NCBI RefSeq assembly: GCF_026151165.2
Contig: NZ_CP117849.1
Coordinates: 124,001 to 188,000 of the forward strand
Source of the DNA: Cryobacterium sp. SO2
GTDB lineage: Bacteria > Actinomycetota > Actinomycetes > Actinomycetales > Microbacteriaceae
Length of the DNA: 64,000 nt
Direction: 5' to 3'
In this document: positions 47,164 to 54,528 of the stretch, in pieces
How the letters are laid out: each line of letters begins with the position of its first letter
Position numbering within the stretch: position 1 is the stretch's first letter
Made by a program: the position numbers and the translations under genes
Notes under the pieces: generated by a model
Seen by the model: the letters and a program-made list of their open reading frames with translations, nothing else
Database searches by the model: none
What the model was told of the DNA's origin: nothing

Positions 47164-48021
47164 GTGTCAATAGATCTCGCGGCCACCCCGAACGAGTCTG
47201 CGGCAACAGTCGCGCCCGTTCGCACGCCGGTCACCCGCACCATCCTGATGTGCAAGCCCGACTACTTCACGGTCGTCTACCGGATCAACCCGTGGATGGA
47301 CCCGGCACTGCCCACCGACACCAGCCTGGCCGTGGCCCAGTGGCAGACCCTGTACGACACCTATGTCGGCCTCGGCTTCGACGTGCACCTGATCGACCCG
47401 ATCGACGGCCTGCCCGACATGGTCTACGCCGCCAATGGCGGATTCGTCATCGACGGCATCGCGTACGGCGCCAAGTTCACCTACCCGCAGCGCCAGCCGG
47501 AAGGCCCGGCCTACATGGACTGGTTCGGCGCCAACGGCTTCGATGTGCGCGAGCCCGTCGAGATCAACGAGGGCGAGGGCGACTTCCTCCTGGTCGGCGA
47601 TGTCATCCTGGCCGGCACCGGATTTCGCAGCGCCTCGAACAGCCACGAGGAGGTGTCGACGATCTACGGTCGTCCGGTGATTACCCTCACGCTGGTCAAC
47701 CCGAGTTTCTACCACCTCGACACCGCGATCGCCGTTCTCGACGACACGAACATCGCCTACCTGCCCAGCGCGTTCGACGAGGCCAGCCTGGCGATCCTGC
47801 GCCAGCGCTACCCCGACGCCATCATCGTCACAGAAGAGGATGCCGCCATCCTCGGGCTCAACTCTTATTCCGACGGCTACAACGTGGTGATCGCCGCGAG
47901 GGCCAAGGACTTCGAACGCCAATTGCGCGAGCGCGGCTACAACCCGATCGGCGTCGATCTGTCCGAGCTGCTGCTCGGTGGCGGGGGCGTGAAGTGCTGC
48001 ACTCTGGAGCTGCGCCGATGA
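47164..48021 (+). CDS. ddaH: Dimethylargininase / amidinotransferase family protein
   Basis: A 285-residue guanidino-modifying enzyme that hydrolyses dimethylarginine (or a related arginine compound) to citrulline. The pentein-fold landmarks are ILMCKPDYFTVVYRINPWM, the EGEGDFLLVG acidic residues, the catalytic His in NPSFYHLDTAI (about 184) and the nucleophile Cys in GGGVKCCTLE (about 278). GTG 47164 has GAGGAG upstream. It overlaps rocD by four bases, supporting a role in arginine-type catabolism. Confidence 0.88.
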   Translation: MSIDLAATPNESAATVAPVRTPVTRTILMCKPDYFTVVYRINPWMDPALPTDTSLAVAQWQTLYDTYVGLGFDVHLIDPIDGLPDMVYAANGGFVIDGIAYGAKFTYPQRQPEGPAYMDWFGANGFDVREPVEINEGEGDFLLVGDVILAGTGFRSASNSHEEVSTIYGRPVITLTLVNPSFYHLDTAIAVLDDTNIAYLPSAFDEASLAILRQRYPDAIIVTEEDAAILGLNSYSDGYNVVIAARAKDFERQLRERGYNPIGVDLSELLLGGGGVKCCTLELRR

Positions 48022-49277
48022 GCGCCCTGACCGATGCGACCGGCCTGGCCGCCCAGGTGGGCCTGACCGACCAGACCGCGGCGATCGCGCTCGAGAATGA
48101 GCACGCCGCGCACAACTATCACCCGCTGGCCGTCGTGGTCGCCTCCGGCGACGGCGCCTGGGTCACGGACATCAACGGCAAGCGCTACCTCGACTGCCTG
48201 GCCGCGTACTCCGCGGTCAACTTCGGCCACTCCAACCCGGTGCTGCTGGATGCCGCGCGCGCCCAACTGGGCCGCATCACCCTCACCAGCCGGGCGTTCC
48301 ACAACGACCAGCTCGGCCCGTTCGTGACCGCGCTGGCCAAACTGGCCGGCAAGGACATGGTGCTGCCGATGAACACCGGCGCCGAGGCCGTCGAATCCGG
48401 CATCAAGGTCGCCCGCGCCTGGGGCTACCGGGTGAAGGGCGTCGTGGCGGGGATGGCGAACATCATCGTGGCCGGCGGCAACTTCCACGGCCGCACCACC
48501 ACCATCATCAGCTTCTCCGACGACGAGTCGGCACGCGCCGACTTCGGCCCCTTCACCCCCGGGTTCCGCACCGTTCCCTACGGGGATGCCGGCGCGCTCG
48601 AGGCCGCCATCGACGAGAACACCGTGGCCGTGCTGCTCGAGCCCATCCAGGGCGAGGCCGGCATCGTCGTTCCGCCCGCCGACTACCTGCCGGCGGTGCG
48701 GGAGATCACCAGCCGCCACAACGTGCTCTTCATCGCCGACGAGATCCAGTCCGGCCTCGGCCGCACCGGAGCCACCTTCGCCGTGGAGCAGGCCGGCGTC
48801 GTACCCGACCTCTACCTGCTCGGCAAGGCCCTCGGCGGCGGCATCGTGCCGGTGTCCGCGGTCGTCGGCAACACCGACATCCTCGGCGTGCTGCGTCCGG
48901 GCGAACACGGCTCCACCTTCGGCGGCAACCCATTGGCCGCCGCCGTCGGCCTGGCCGTGGTGAACCTCCTGGCCACCGGCGAATACCAGCAGCGCGCCAG
49001 GGACCTCGGCGCGCACCTGCACGAACGGCTGCTCGGCCTGGTCGGGCACGGCGTGCTCGAGGTGCGCGGCGCGGGCCTCTGGGCCGGCATCGACATCGAC
49101 CCGGCGCTGGCCAGCGGCCGCGCGGTCTGCGAGGCGTTGATGGAGCGCGGGGTCCTGGCCAAGGACACCCACGGCTCCACCATCCGCCTCGCCCCGCCGC
49201 TGGTGGTCTCGGCCGAGGACCTGGACTGGGCGGTCGACCAGCTCGCCGCCGTGCTGGAGGAGTTCGGCGCCGCCTAG
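48018..49277 (+). CDS. rocD: Ornithine--oxo-acid transaminase
   Basis: A 419-residue class III PLP aminotransferase turning ornithine and 2-oxoglutarate into glutamate semialdehyde and glutamate. Characteristic motifs are NYHPLAVVV near the start, MNTGAEAVESGIKVAR, GNFHGRTTTIISFS, IADEIQSGLGRTG and the PLP lysine in LLGKALGGGIVPVSAV (about 270). Its product cyclises to P5C, the substrate of the second PutA domain encoded 8 kb upstream. Confidence 0.95.
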   Translation: MSALTDATGLAAQVGLTDQTAAIALENEHAAHNYHPLAVVVASGDGAWVTDINGKRYLDCLAAYSAVNFGHSNPVLLDAARAQLGRITLTSRAFHNDQLGPFVTALAKLAGKDMVLPMNTGAEAVESGIKVARAWGYRVKGVVAGMANIIVAGGNFHGRTTTIISFSDDESARADFGPFTPGFRTVPYGDAGALEAAIDENTVAVLLEPIQGEAGIVVPPADYLPAVREITSRHNVLFIADEIQSGLGRTGATFAVEQAGVVPDLYLLGKALGGGIVPVSAVVGNTDILGVLRPGEHGSTFGGNPLAAAVGLAVVNLLATGEYQQRARDLGAHLHERLLGLVGHGVLEVRGAGLWAGIDIDPALASGRAVCEALMERGVLAKDTHGSTIRLAPPLVVSAEDLDWAVDQLAAVLEEFGAA

Positions 49278-49285
49278 ACCTGCGC

Positions 49286-50560
49286 CTACAGCCGGCCGGG
49301 CAGCGCCTCGACGGCCTGCGCGGCCAGCGGGTCGATGCGGCCGAGCCGGGTGAGCTGGGTCACGTGAGCAGGTTCGAGCTCCTCGAGCGCGTTCACGCCC
49401 AGCAGCCGCATGGTGCGGGCAACCTGGTCGGAGAGGATCTGGATGGCCCTGTCCGCTCCGGCCTCACCGCCGGCCATCAGGCCGTACAGGTAGGCGCGGC
49501 CGATCATGGTGAACCGGGCGCCGAGGGCCACGGCGGCCACGATGTCGGCGCCGCTCATGATGCCGGTGTCCAAGTGCACCTCGAGGTCGTTGCCCACCTC
49601 GCGGGCCACGCTCGGCAGCAGGTGGAACGGGATCGGGGCCCGGTCGAGCTGCCGGCCGCCGTGGTTGGAGAGGGTGATGCCGTCCACGCCGAGGTCGGCG
49701 AGTTTTTTTGCGTCGGCGAGGTTCTGCACACCCTTCACGACCACCTTGCCCGGCCACTGCGCCTTGATCCAGGCCAGGTCCTCAAAGGTCACGGTGGGGT
49801 CGAACATGGTGTCGAGCAGCTCGCCGACGGTGCCGCTCCAGCGGTCGAGGCTCGCGAACGCGAGCGGCTCCGTGGTGAGGAAGTTGATCCACCATTCCGG
49901 CCGGGGCAACGCGTTCACCACGGTGCCGAGGGTGAGCTGCGGCGGGATGGAGAAGCCGTTGCGCTTGTCGCGGAGGCGTGCGCCGGCCACGGGCACGTCC
50001 ACGGTCACGAGCAGAGTGTCGAAACCGGCCGCGGCGGCGCGCTCGACGAGGGCCATCGACCGGTCGCGGTCCTTCCACATGTAGAGCTGGAACCAGTTGC
50101 GGCCCTGCGGGTTGGCCGCTTTCACATCTTCGATGGCCGTGGTGCCCATGGTCGACAGCGAGAACGGGATGCCCGCCTTCGCGGCGGCGTGCGCGCCGGC
50201 GATTTCGCCCTCGGTCTGCATCATCCGGGTGAAGCCGGTGGGAGCGATGCCGAACGGTTGGGCCACGGGGGCGCCGAGCACGTCCCAGCCGGTGGAGACC
50301 GTGGACACGTCGCGCAGGATGGACGGGTGGAATTCGATGTCTTCGAAGGCCTGGCGGGCGCGCTGCAGTGAGATCTCACCCTCGGCGGCCCCCTCGGTGT
50401 AGTCGAACGCGGCCTTGGGGGTGCGCCGCTTGGCGATGGCCCGCAGGTCGTTGATGGTGAGCGCGGCATCCAGCCGACGCTTCTTCGCGTTCAGCTCCGG
50501 CACCTTGAACTGCATCAGCGGGGCGAGGTCTTTGATCTTGGGGATGCGGCGGTCAACCAT
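49286..50560 (-). CDS. lldD: FMN-dependent L-lactate dehydrogenase
   Basis: A 424-residue flavoenzyme of the 2-hydroxy-acid oxidase family, oxidising L-lactate to pyruvate and passing electrons to the quinone pool. It shows FGIAPTGFTRMMQTEGE, LYMWKDRDRS, VTVDVPVAGARLRDKRNGF, and the catalytic His-Gly-Gly-Arg in LSNHGGRQLD (about residue 300). It lies 57 bases downstream of an FCD-type GntR regulator on the same strand, the usual lldR-lldD pairing. Confidence 0.93.
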   Translation of the reverse strand: MVDRRIPKIKDLAPLMQFKVPELNAKKRRLDAALTINDLRAIAKRRTPKAAFDYTEGAAEGEISLQRARQAFEDIEFHPSILRDVSTVSTGWDVLGAPVAQPFGIAPTGFTRMMQTEGEIAGAHAAAKAGIPFSLSTMGTTAIEDVKAANPQGRNWFQLYMWKDRDRSMALVERAAAAGFDTLLVTVDVPVAGARLRDKRNGFSIPPQLTLGTVVNALPRPEWWINFLTTEPLAFASLDRWSGTVGELLDTMFDPTVTFEDLAWIKAQWPGKVVVKGVQNLADAKKLADLGVDGITLSNHGGRQLDRAPIPFHLLPSVAREVGNDLEVHLDTGIMSGADIVAAVALGARFTMIGRAYLYGLMAGGEAGADRAIQILSDQVARTMRLLGVNALEELEPAHVTQLTRLGRIDPLAAQAVEALPGRL

Positions 50561-50617
50561 GGGTGGGTCCTGTTCTCGGCGTTGGGTCGGCTGGGTCAGT
50601 GCGAACGGGGTCAGTCT

Positions 50618-51361
50618 TTACGAAACGGGGTGGAGCCGGGTCTCGGCGTAGTAGCCGGAGATGTGCGCGTGCACGAGGGAGTGGGCTTCGGCCGGGTCAG
50701 CGGCCTCGATCGCGGCCAGGATGCCCCGGTGCTCGGCGCGCAGCCGCACCGAGGTGGCGCTCCAGGAGGTCAGCCGGGTCACGCCGGCCCGCACGTAGCC
50801 CTCGATGGCGGTGCGCAGCCCGGCCATGGTGGCGATGACCACCTGGTTTCCGCAGGCCTCGGCCAGCGACAGGTGGAACGCCGCGTCGAGGGCCAGGAAC
50901 TCGTCTTCGGTGAGTCCGTCGGCATCCATCGCGTCGAGCAGCTGCACGCAGCGGGTGAGATCCGGGTCGAGCCGGTCGGGGTGCAGGAGGGCGGCGGAGA
51001 GCACGGCCTCGGCGAGTTCGGCCGCGACCGCGGTCTCGAGAATGAGGCGTGTCTTGACGATGTCCGCCACCGGGAAGCCCTGGGCCGCGACCTGCAGGCG
51101 CATCAGGGCGCTCATGCCGCCACCGGGCAGGGCCACGATGATGGCACCGGCGGTGGGACCGGAGCCCACATTGGTGCGCACCAGCCCGAGCACTTCGAGC
51201 ACCCGGATGGCCTCACGCACGCTCGAGCGGCCCACCCCGAGGTCGGCGGCGAGGGCGCGCTCGCCGGGGAGCCGGTCACCGGGCTTCAGCCGCCCCCAGA
51301 GCAGGTCGTTCTCGATGTGGGCGAGCACGGTCTCCCAGGCGCGGCGGTCGTCGACGGTCAC
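50618..51361 (-). CDS. lldR: GntR family transcriptional regulator, FCD domain (LldR-like)
   Basis: A 247-residue regulator: winged helix (about residues 8-75: GDRLPGERALAADLGVGRSSVREAIRVLEVLGLV) and FCD ligand domain (about 95-230, LDAAFHLSLAEACGN). Because lldD follows, L-lactate is the likely effector. GTG 51361 was chosen with GGAGGA seven bases upstream; longer readings run back through three 16-base direct repeats. A perfect TGGTC-T-GACCA palindrome lies on its promoter. Confidence 0.88.
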   Translation of the reverse strand: MTVDDRRAWETVLAHIENDLLWGRLKPGDRLPGERALAADLGVGRSSVREAIRVLEVLGLVRTNVGSGPTAGAIIVALPGGGMSALMRLQVAAQGFPVADIVKTRLILETAVAAELAEAVLSAALLHPDRLDPDLTRCVQLLDAMDADGLTEDEFLALDAAFHLSLAEACGNQVVIATMAGLRTAIEGYVRAGVTRLTSWSATSVRLRAEHRGILAAIEAADPAEAHSLVHAHISGYYAETRLHPVS

Positions 51362-51388
51362 GGTGTCCTCCTCCATTGGCGGGCTGTG

Positions 51389-51432
51389 GGTCTGACGTGC
51401 TGTGGGTCTGACGTGCCGCGGGTCTGACGTGC
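51389..51432. repeat. Three 12-base direct repeats at 16-base period
   Basis: GGTCTGACGTGC occurs at 51389-51400, 51405-51416 and 51421-51432. The first eight bases, GGTCTGAC, also form the core of the operator at 51442-51456. The array lies in the predicted untranslated leader of the FCD regulator gene. Confidence 0.85.
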
Positions 51433-51441
51433 GGTGTTCTA

Positions 51442-51456
51442 TGTGGTCTGACCACA
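51442..51456. promoter_or_regulatory. GntR/FCD operator of the lactate regulator
   Basis: TGTGGTCTGACCACA is a perfect 7+1+7 palindrome with the TNGTNNNACNA pattern of LldR-type sites. It starts one base after a minus-strand -10 box (TAGGCT, 51458-51463), so bound repressor would cover the transcription start. Confidence 0.75.
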
Positions 51457-51457
51457 C

Positions 51458-51463
51458 AGCCTA
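51458..51463 (-). promoter_or_regulatory. Putative -10 box of the lldR-like gene
   Basis: Minus-strand TAGGCT; transcription would start inside the palindrome at 51442-51456, giving a leader of about 90 bases containing the three direct repeats. Confidence 0.45.
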
Positions 51464-51501
51464 GCCAGCCCGAGCGGCGAAAGCTACCCCGAAATTTCGG
51501 C

Positions 51502-51873
51502 TCAGCGGGACTGGCGGCGCTTGCCAGGCGCCGATTGGCCCTTGACCGCGGGAGCGCGGCCGCGGCCCTTGGACGCCTTGGCCTTGCCGCCGCCGGTGCC
51601 CGAACTGTTGCCGGAACCTTGCGACGGACCGCCGGCCGGCGGCATGTGGGCGAGCAGTCCCTTGGACTCGGCGAGCAGGGCGATGCCGGCCTCGGTGAGG
51701 TACGGGTTGTCGGCGGCGGGCTCGAACAGTGCAACGCCCAACTCGTTTTCCAGCGCGGCCACGGACTTCATCAGCGTCGTGCGCGACACGTTGAGGTTCT
51801 TCGCGGCGCGGGGGATGTCCAGCTCTTCGGCGACGGCGACAAAACGCCGGAGCAGTGTGGTGTCCACGGGCAT
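51502..51873 (-). CDS. LysR-type HTH-only protein with basic low-complexity tail
   Basis: A 123-residue protein. Residues 1-65 match the LysR DNA-binding domain (LLRRFVAVAEELDIPRAAKN, TTLMKSVAALENELGVALFE), but the usual 220-residue substrate domain is absent. From about 78 the protein is Gly/Ser/Lys/Arg-rich (GGGKAKASKGRGRAPAVKG, PGKRRQSR). The reading frame ends cleanly and shows no remnant of a substrate domain downstream, so it is either an ancient truncation or a small nucleoid-type protein. Its effector and targets are unknown. Confidence 0.75.
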   Translation of the reverse strand: MPVDTTLLRRFVAVAEELDIPRAAKNLNVSRTTLMKSVAALENELGVALFEPAADNPYLTEAGIALLAESKGLLAHMPPAGGPSQGSGNSSGTGGGKAKASKGRGRAPAVKGQSAPGKRRQSR

Positions 51874-51881
51874 CCCCTCGC

Positions 51882-51900
51882 CGCACGCGCGAATCGCGTG
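51882..51900. promoter_or_regulatory. Palindrome upstream of the HTH-only gene
   Basis: GCACGCG and CGCGTGC are separated by CGAAT, nine bases before the start codon and after a minus-strand TACTGT-like -10. It may be a site for the HTH protein itself. Confidence 0.4.
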
Positions 51901-51913
51901 CCTACAGTACAGG

Positions 51914-52504
51914 CTACGCGGTGGCGACGGCCTCCACTGGCCGGCTCTGCACCCGGGCATCGTCGAGGAGCTTCATGAATTCGCGCATCCACTCGGGGTG
52001 GTCGGGCCAGGCGCGCCCGGAGACCAGGTCGCCGTCCACCACGGCCGCGCCGTTCTCGAAGGTGCCGCCGCCCAGCTCCACGTCGAGTTGCAGGGCCGGG
52101 TACGCCGACGAGGTGCGTCCGTGCAGCACCCCGGCCGCAGCGAGCAGCATGGGGCCGTGGCAGAGCGCGGCGACGGGGGCGTTGATCTCGAAGAAGTGCC
52201 GCACGATGCGCTTGGCGTCTTCGTCGTTGCGGATGTACTCCGGCGCCCGGCCGCCGGGAACCACGACGGCCAGATAGTCCGCGGGGTCGACGTCCTTGAA
52301 CGCGATGTCAGCCTCCCACATGTGGCCGAGCTTCTCGGTGTAGGTGTCGAAGCCGTCGACGAAGTCGTGCACGACGAATTGCAGTTTCTTCTTCTCCGGT
52401 GCGGCGATGTGCACCTCGTAGCCGGCCTCGCGCAGGCGCTGGTACGGGTAGAACACCTCGAGGGTCTCTGCGGCGTCTCCGGTGAGAATGATGATCTTGT
52501 CCAT
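51914..52504 (-). CDS. DJ-1/PfpI family protein
   Basis: A 196-residue class I glutamine amidotransferase-like protein. The nucleophile elbow is ALCHGPMLL (Cys near residue 116) and the PGGRAPEYIRNDEDA segment is typical of the PfpI/YhbO-like group. Reported activities include protease, glyoxalase and deglycase functions; which applies cannot be decided. ATG 52504 has GAGAGG upstream. Confidence 0.88.
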   Translation of the reverse strand: MDKIIILTGDAAETLEVFYPYQRLREAGYEVHIAAPEKKKLQFVVHDFVDGFDTYTEKLGHMWEADIAFKDVDPADYLAVVVPGGRAPEYIRNDEDAKRIVRHFFEINAPVAALCHGPMLLAAAGVLHGRTSSAYPALQLDVELGGGTFENGAAVVDGDLVSGRAWPDHPEWMREFMKLLDDARVQSRPVEAVATA

Positions 52505-52626
52505 GGCATACCTCTCTGTATGGGGGTTCTGCATCTCGGTGGGTCCCGTGATTGAGCGGGTCCGGAATCATGATCGGCCGCAGAGGGCCTTTAGACAACC
52601 CGGTTTCTCCCAGGACCGAGCGGGGC

Positions 52627-53022
52627 TCAGACGAAGAGCAGCACGATCCCCAGGATCGCGGAGCCGACCCCGATTCCGGTCAGGATCAGCCCGGTCAGAC
52701 GCAGGGCCTTGCCGTCGTGGTCGGGCGAGTGGGTGCGGCAGCGCGCGGGAGAGCGCGGGCGGAACCACACCGTGATGTCATCACCCGGGTCGAGGTCGGC
52801 CGACTCGTGGCTGTCGGCCAGGGCCTCGTGCACGTCACCGGTGGTGTCGAACCAGCGGATCACCGGGCCCTGCGCGGTCTGGGCGATGACGCCGTCGGTC
52901 TGTTCCCAGCGGCCGCCGAAGCCGCGCATCGACAGGCCGGCGATGTAGAGCGGGATGCCGACGAGCAGGCCGACGATCGTGAAGATCTCGCTGAGCATCG
53001 AGACGATGTCGTGAAGGTCCAC
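52627..53022 (-). CDS. Hypothetical membrane protein
   Basis: A 131-residue protein with one transmembrane helix at each end (about 12-32 and 108-130) and a soluble loop between them rich in acidic residues and with VWFRPRSPARC. The layout resembles DUF3592-type proteins, with weak support. It lies 27 bases after the rhaB stop on the same strand; cotranscription with rhamnose genes is possible but unproved. Confidence 0.65.
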   Translation of the reverse strand: MDLHDIVSMLSEIFTIVGLLVGIPLYIAGLSMRGFGGRWEQTDGVIAQTAQGPVIRWFDTTGDVHEALADSHESADLDPGDDITVWFRPRSPARCRTHSPDHDGKALRLTGLILTGIGVGSAILGIVLLFV

Positions 53023-53049
53023 CCGTGCCCGCCGTTTCCGTCGCTCTGC

Positions 53050-54528
53050 CTAGGGTGAAATGTTATCGTGCGGAACCCGTCCGGACGGTTCCGGGCGAAA
53101 GCTCCGCGGCGGAAACGCCTGCTGCACCAGGGCACGCAGGCTCTCCAGGCTGCCGGTCGCGTATCCCTGGGTGCGGGCTTGCACCAGGATGTTGCCGATG
53201 GCCGTCGCTTCCATCGGGCCGGCCTGCACCGACAGCCCGGTGTGGTTCGCGGTGAGCTGGCAGAGCAGGTCGTTCTGCGAGCCGCCGCCCACGATGTGTA
53301 CTGTGCGCACGACCTGCCCGGAGAGCTCGGTGATGGTGCGGAGTGCGCGGGCGTATGCGGCGGCGAGGCTCTCCACGATGACGCGCACAAGCTCGGCTCG
53401 GCTGCCCGGCGGGCGGATGCCGCGCTCGAGGCAGTAGTCGCTGATGCGTTCCGGCATGTCGCCCGGTGGCAGGAACCGGGCGTCGTCGACATCGAAGAGG
53501 ATGCCGGGGCCCGGCAGCGCGGCCGCCTGAGCGAGCAGGGCGGCCAGGTCGATCTGCTCGCCGCCGCGTTCCCAACTGCGGATCGACTCGCTGAGCAGCC
53601 ACAGTCCCATCACGTTGCGCAGGTAGCGCACCCGGCCGTCGACCCCGCCCTCGTTGGTGAAGTTCGCGGCCCGGCTGGCCTCGGTGAGCACGGGCGACGG
53701 CAGCTCCACACCCACGAGCGACCAGGTGCCGCTGGAGATGTAGGCGCAGTCGTCGGTGAGCATCGGCACCGCGACGACGGCGGAGGCCGTGTCGTGCGAT
53801 CCCACCGCGACGAGTTCGAGACTGTCGCGCCCGATCTCAGCGGCTACGCCGGGCAGGAGCGCCCCGATCGGCTCGCCGGCCGAGACGAGGTCGGGGAACA
53901 GGGCGCGGGGCAGCTGGAGCCTGGCGATGAGAGCGTCGTTCCAGCCGGCGGATGTGCCGCCGACGGCGTGCAGCAGCCCGGTGGTCGAGGCGTTGCTGCG
54001 TTCGGCGACCCGGCGGCCGGTGAGCCAGAAGCCGAGCAGATCGGGGATCAGCAGCAGGCCGTCCGCCGCCTGGAGGTCGCCGGCCGCCCGGTCGGCGGCC
54101 AGCTGGTACAGCGTGTTGAAGGGCAGCACCTGGAGGCCGTTCTGGCGATACAGCTCCGCCGGCGGCACCAGGGCGTGAGTGGCCGCGGCGCCGGCCGGGT
54201 TGCGGCCGTCCCGGTAGTGGAACGGGGTGCCCAGCACCCGGTCGCCGCGCAGCAGCGCGTAGTCGACGGCCCAGGAGTCGATGCCGATGCTGGCCAGCCC
54301 CGGCGCTTCGCGCACCGCGGCCTGCAGCCCGCTCAGCGCGTTGCGGTACAGCTCCAGGATGTTCCAGTGCAGCCCGTCGATGGTGCGCACCGGGTTGTTC
54401 GGGAACCGGGCCACCGAGTGCAGGTCGAGCCGGTTGGGGCCGACCTCGCCGAGCATGACCCGGCCGCTCGACGCGCCGAGGTCGACCGCCGCGACGGTGC
54501 CGCTGCCCCCGCCGCCGACCGTGGTCAC
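53050..54528 (-). CDS. rhaB: L-rhamnulokinase
   Basis: A 492-residue FGGY-family kinase phosphorylating L-rhamnulose at C1. It has the N-terminal ATP motif AAVDLGASSGRVMLGEV, DSWAVDYALL, the ATPase ISSGTWSLVGVELP and the adenosine motif VHIVGGGSQNDLLCQLTA. GTG overlaps the aldolase stop by four bases, and it is the last gene of the rhamnose operon. Confidence 0.94.
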   Translation of the reverse strand: MTTVGGGGSGTVAAVDLGASSGRVMLGEVGPNRLDLHSVARFPNNPVRTIDGLHWNILELYRNALSGLQAAVREAPGLASIGIDSWAVDYALLRGDRVLGTPFHYRDGRNPAGAAATHALVPPAELYRQNGLQVLPFNTLYQLAADRAAGDLQAADGLLLIPDLLGFWLTGRRVAERSNASTTGLLHAVGGTSAGWNDALIARLQLPRALFPDLVSAGEPIGALLPGVAAEIGRDSLELVAVGSHDTASAVVAVPMLTDDCAYISSGTWSLVGVELPSPVLTEASRAANFTNEGGVDGRVRYLRNVMGLWLLSESIRSWERGGEQIDLAALLAQAAALPGPGILFDVDDARFLPPGDMPERISDYCLERGIRPPGSRAELVRVIVESLAAAYARALRTITELSGQVVRTVHIVGGGSQNDLLCQLTANHTGLSVQAGPMEATAIGNILVQARTQGYATGSLESLRALVQQAFPPRSFRPEPSGRVPHDNISP

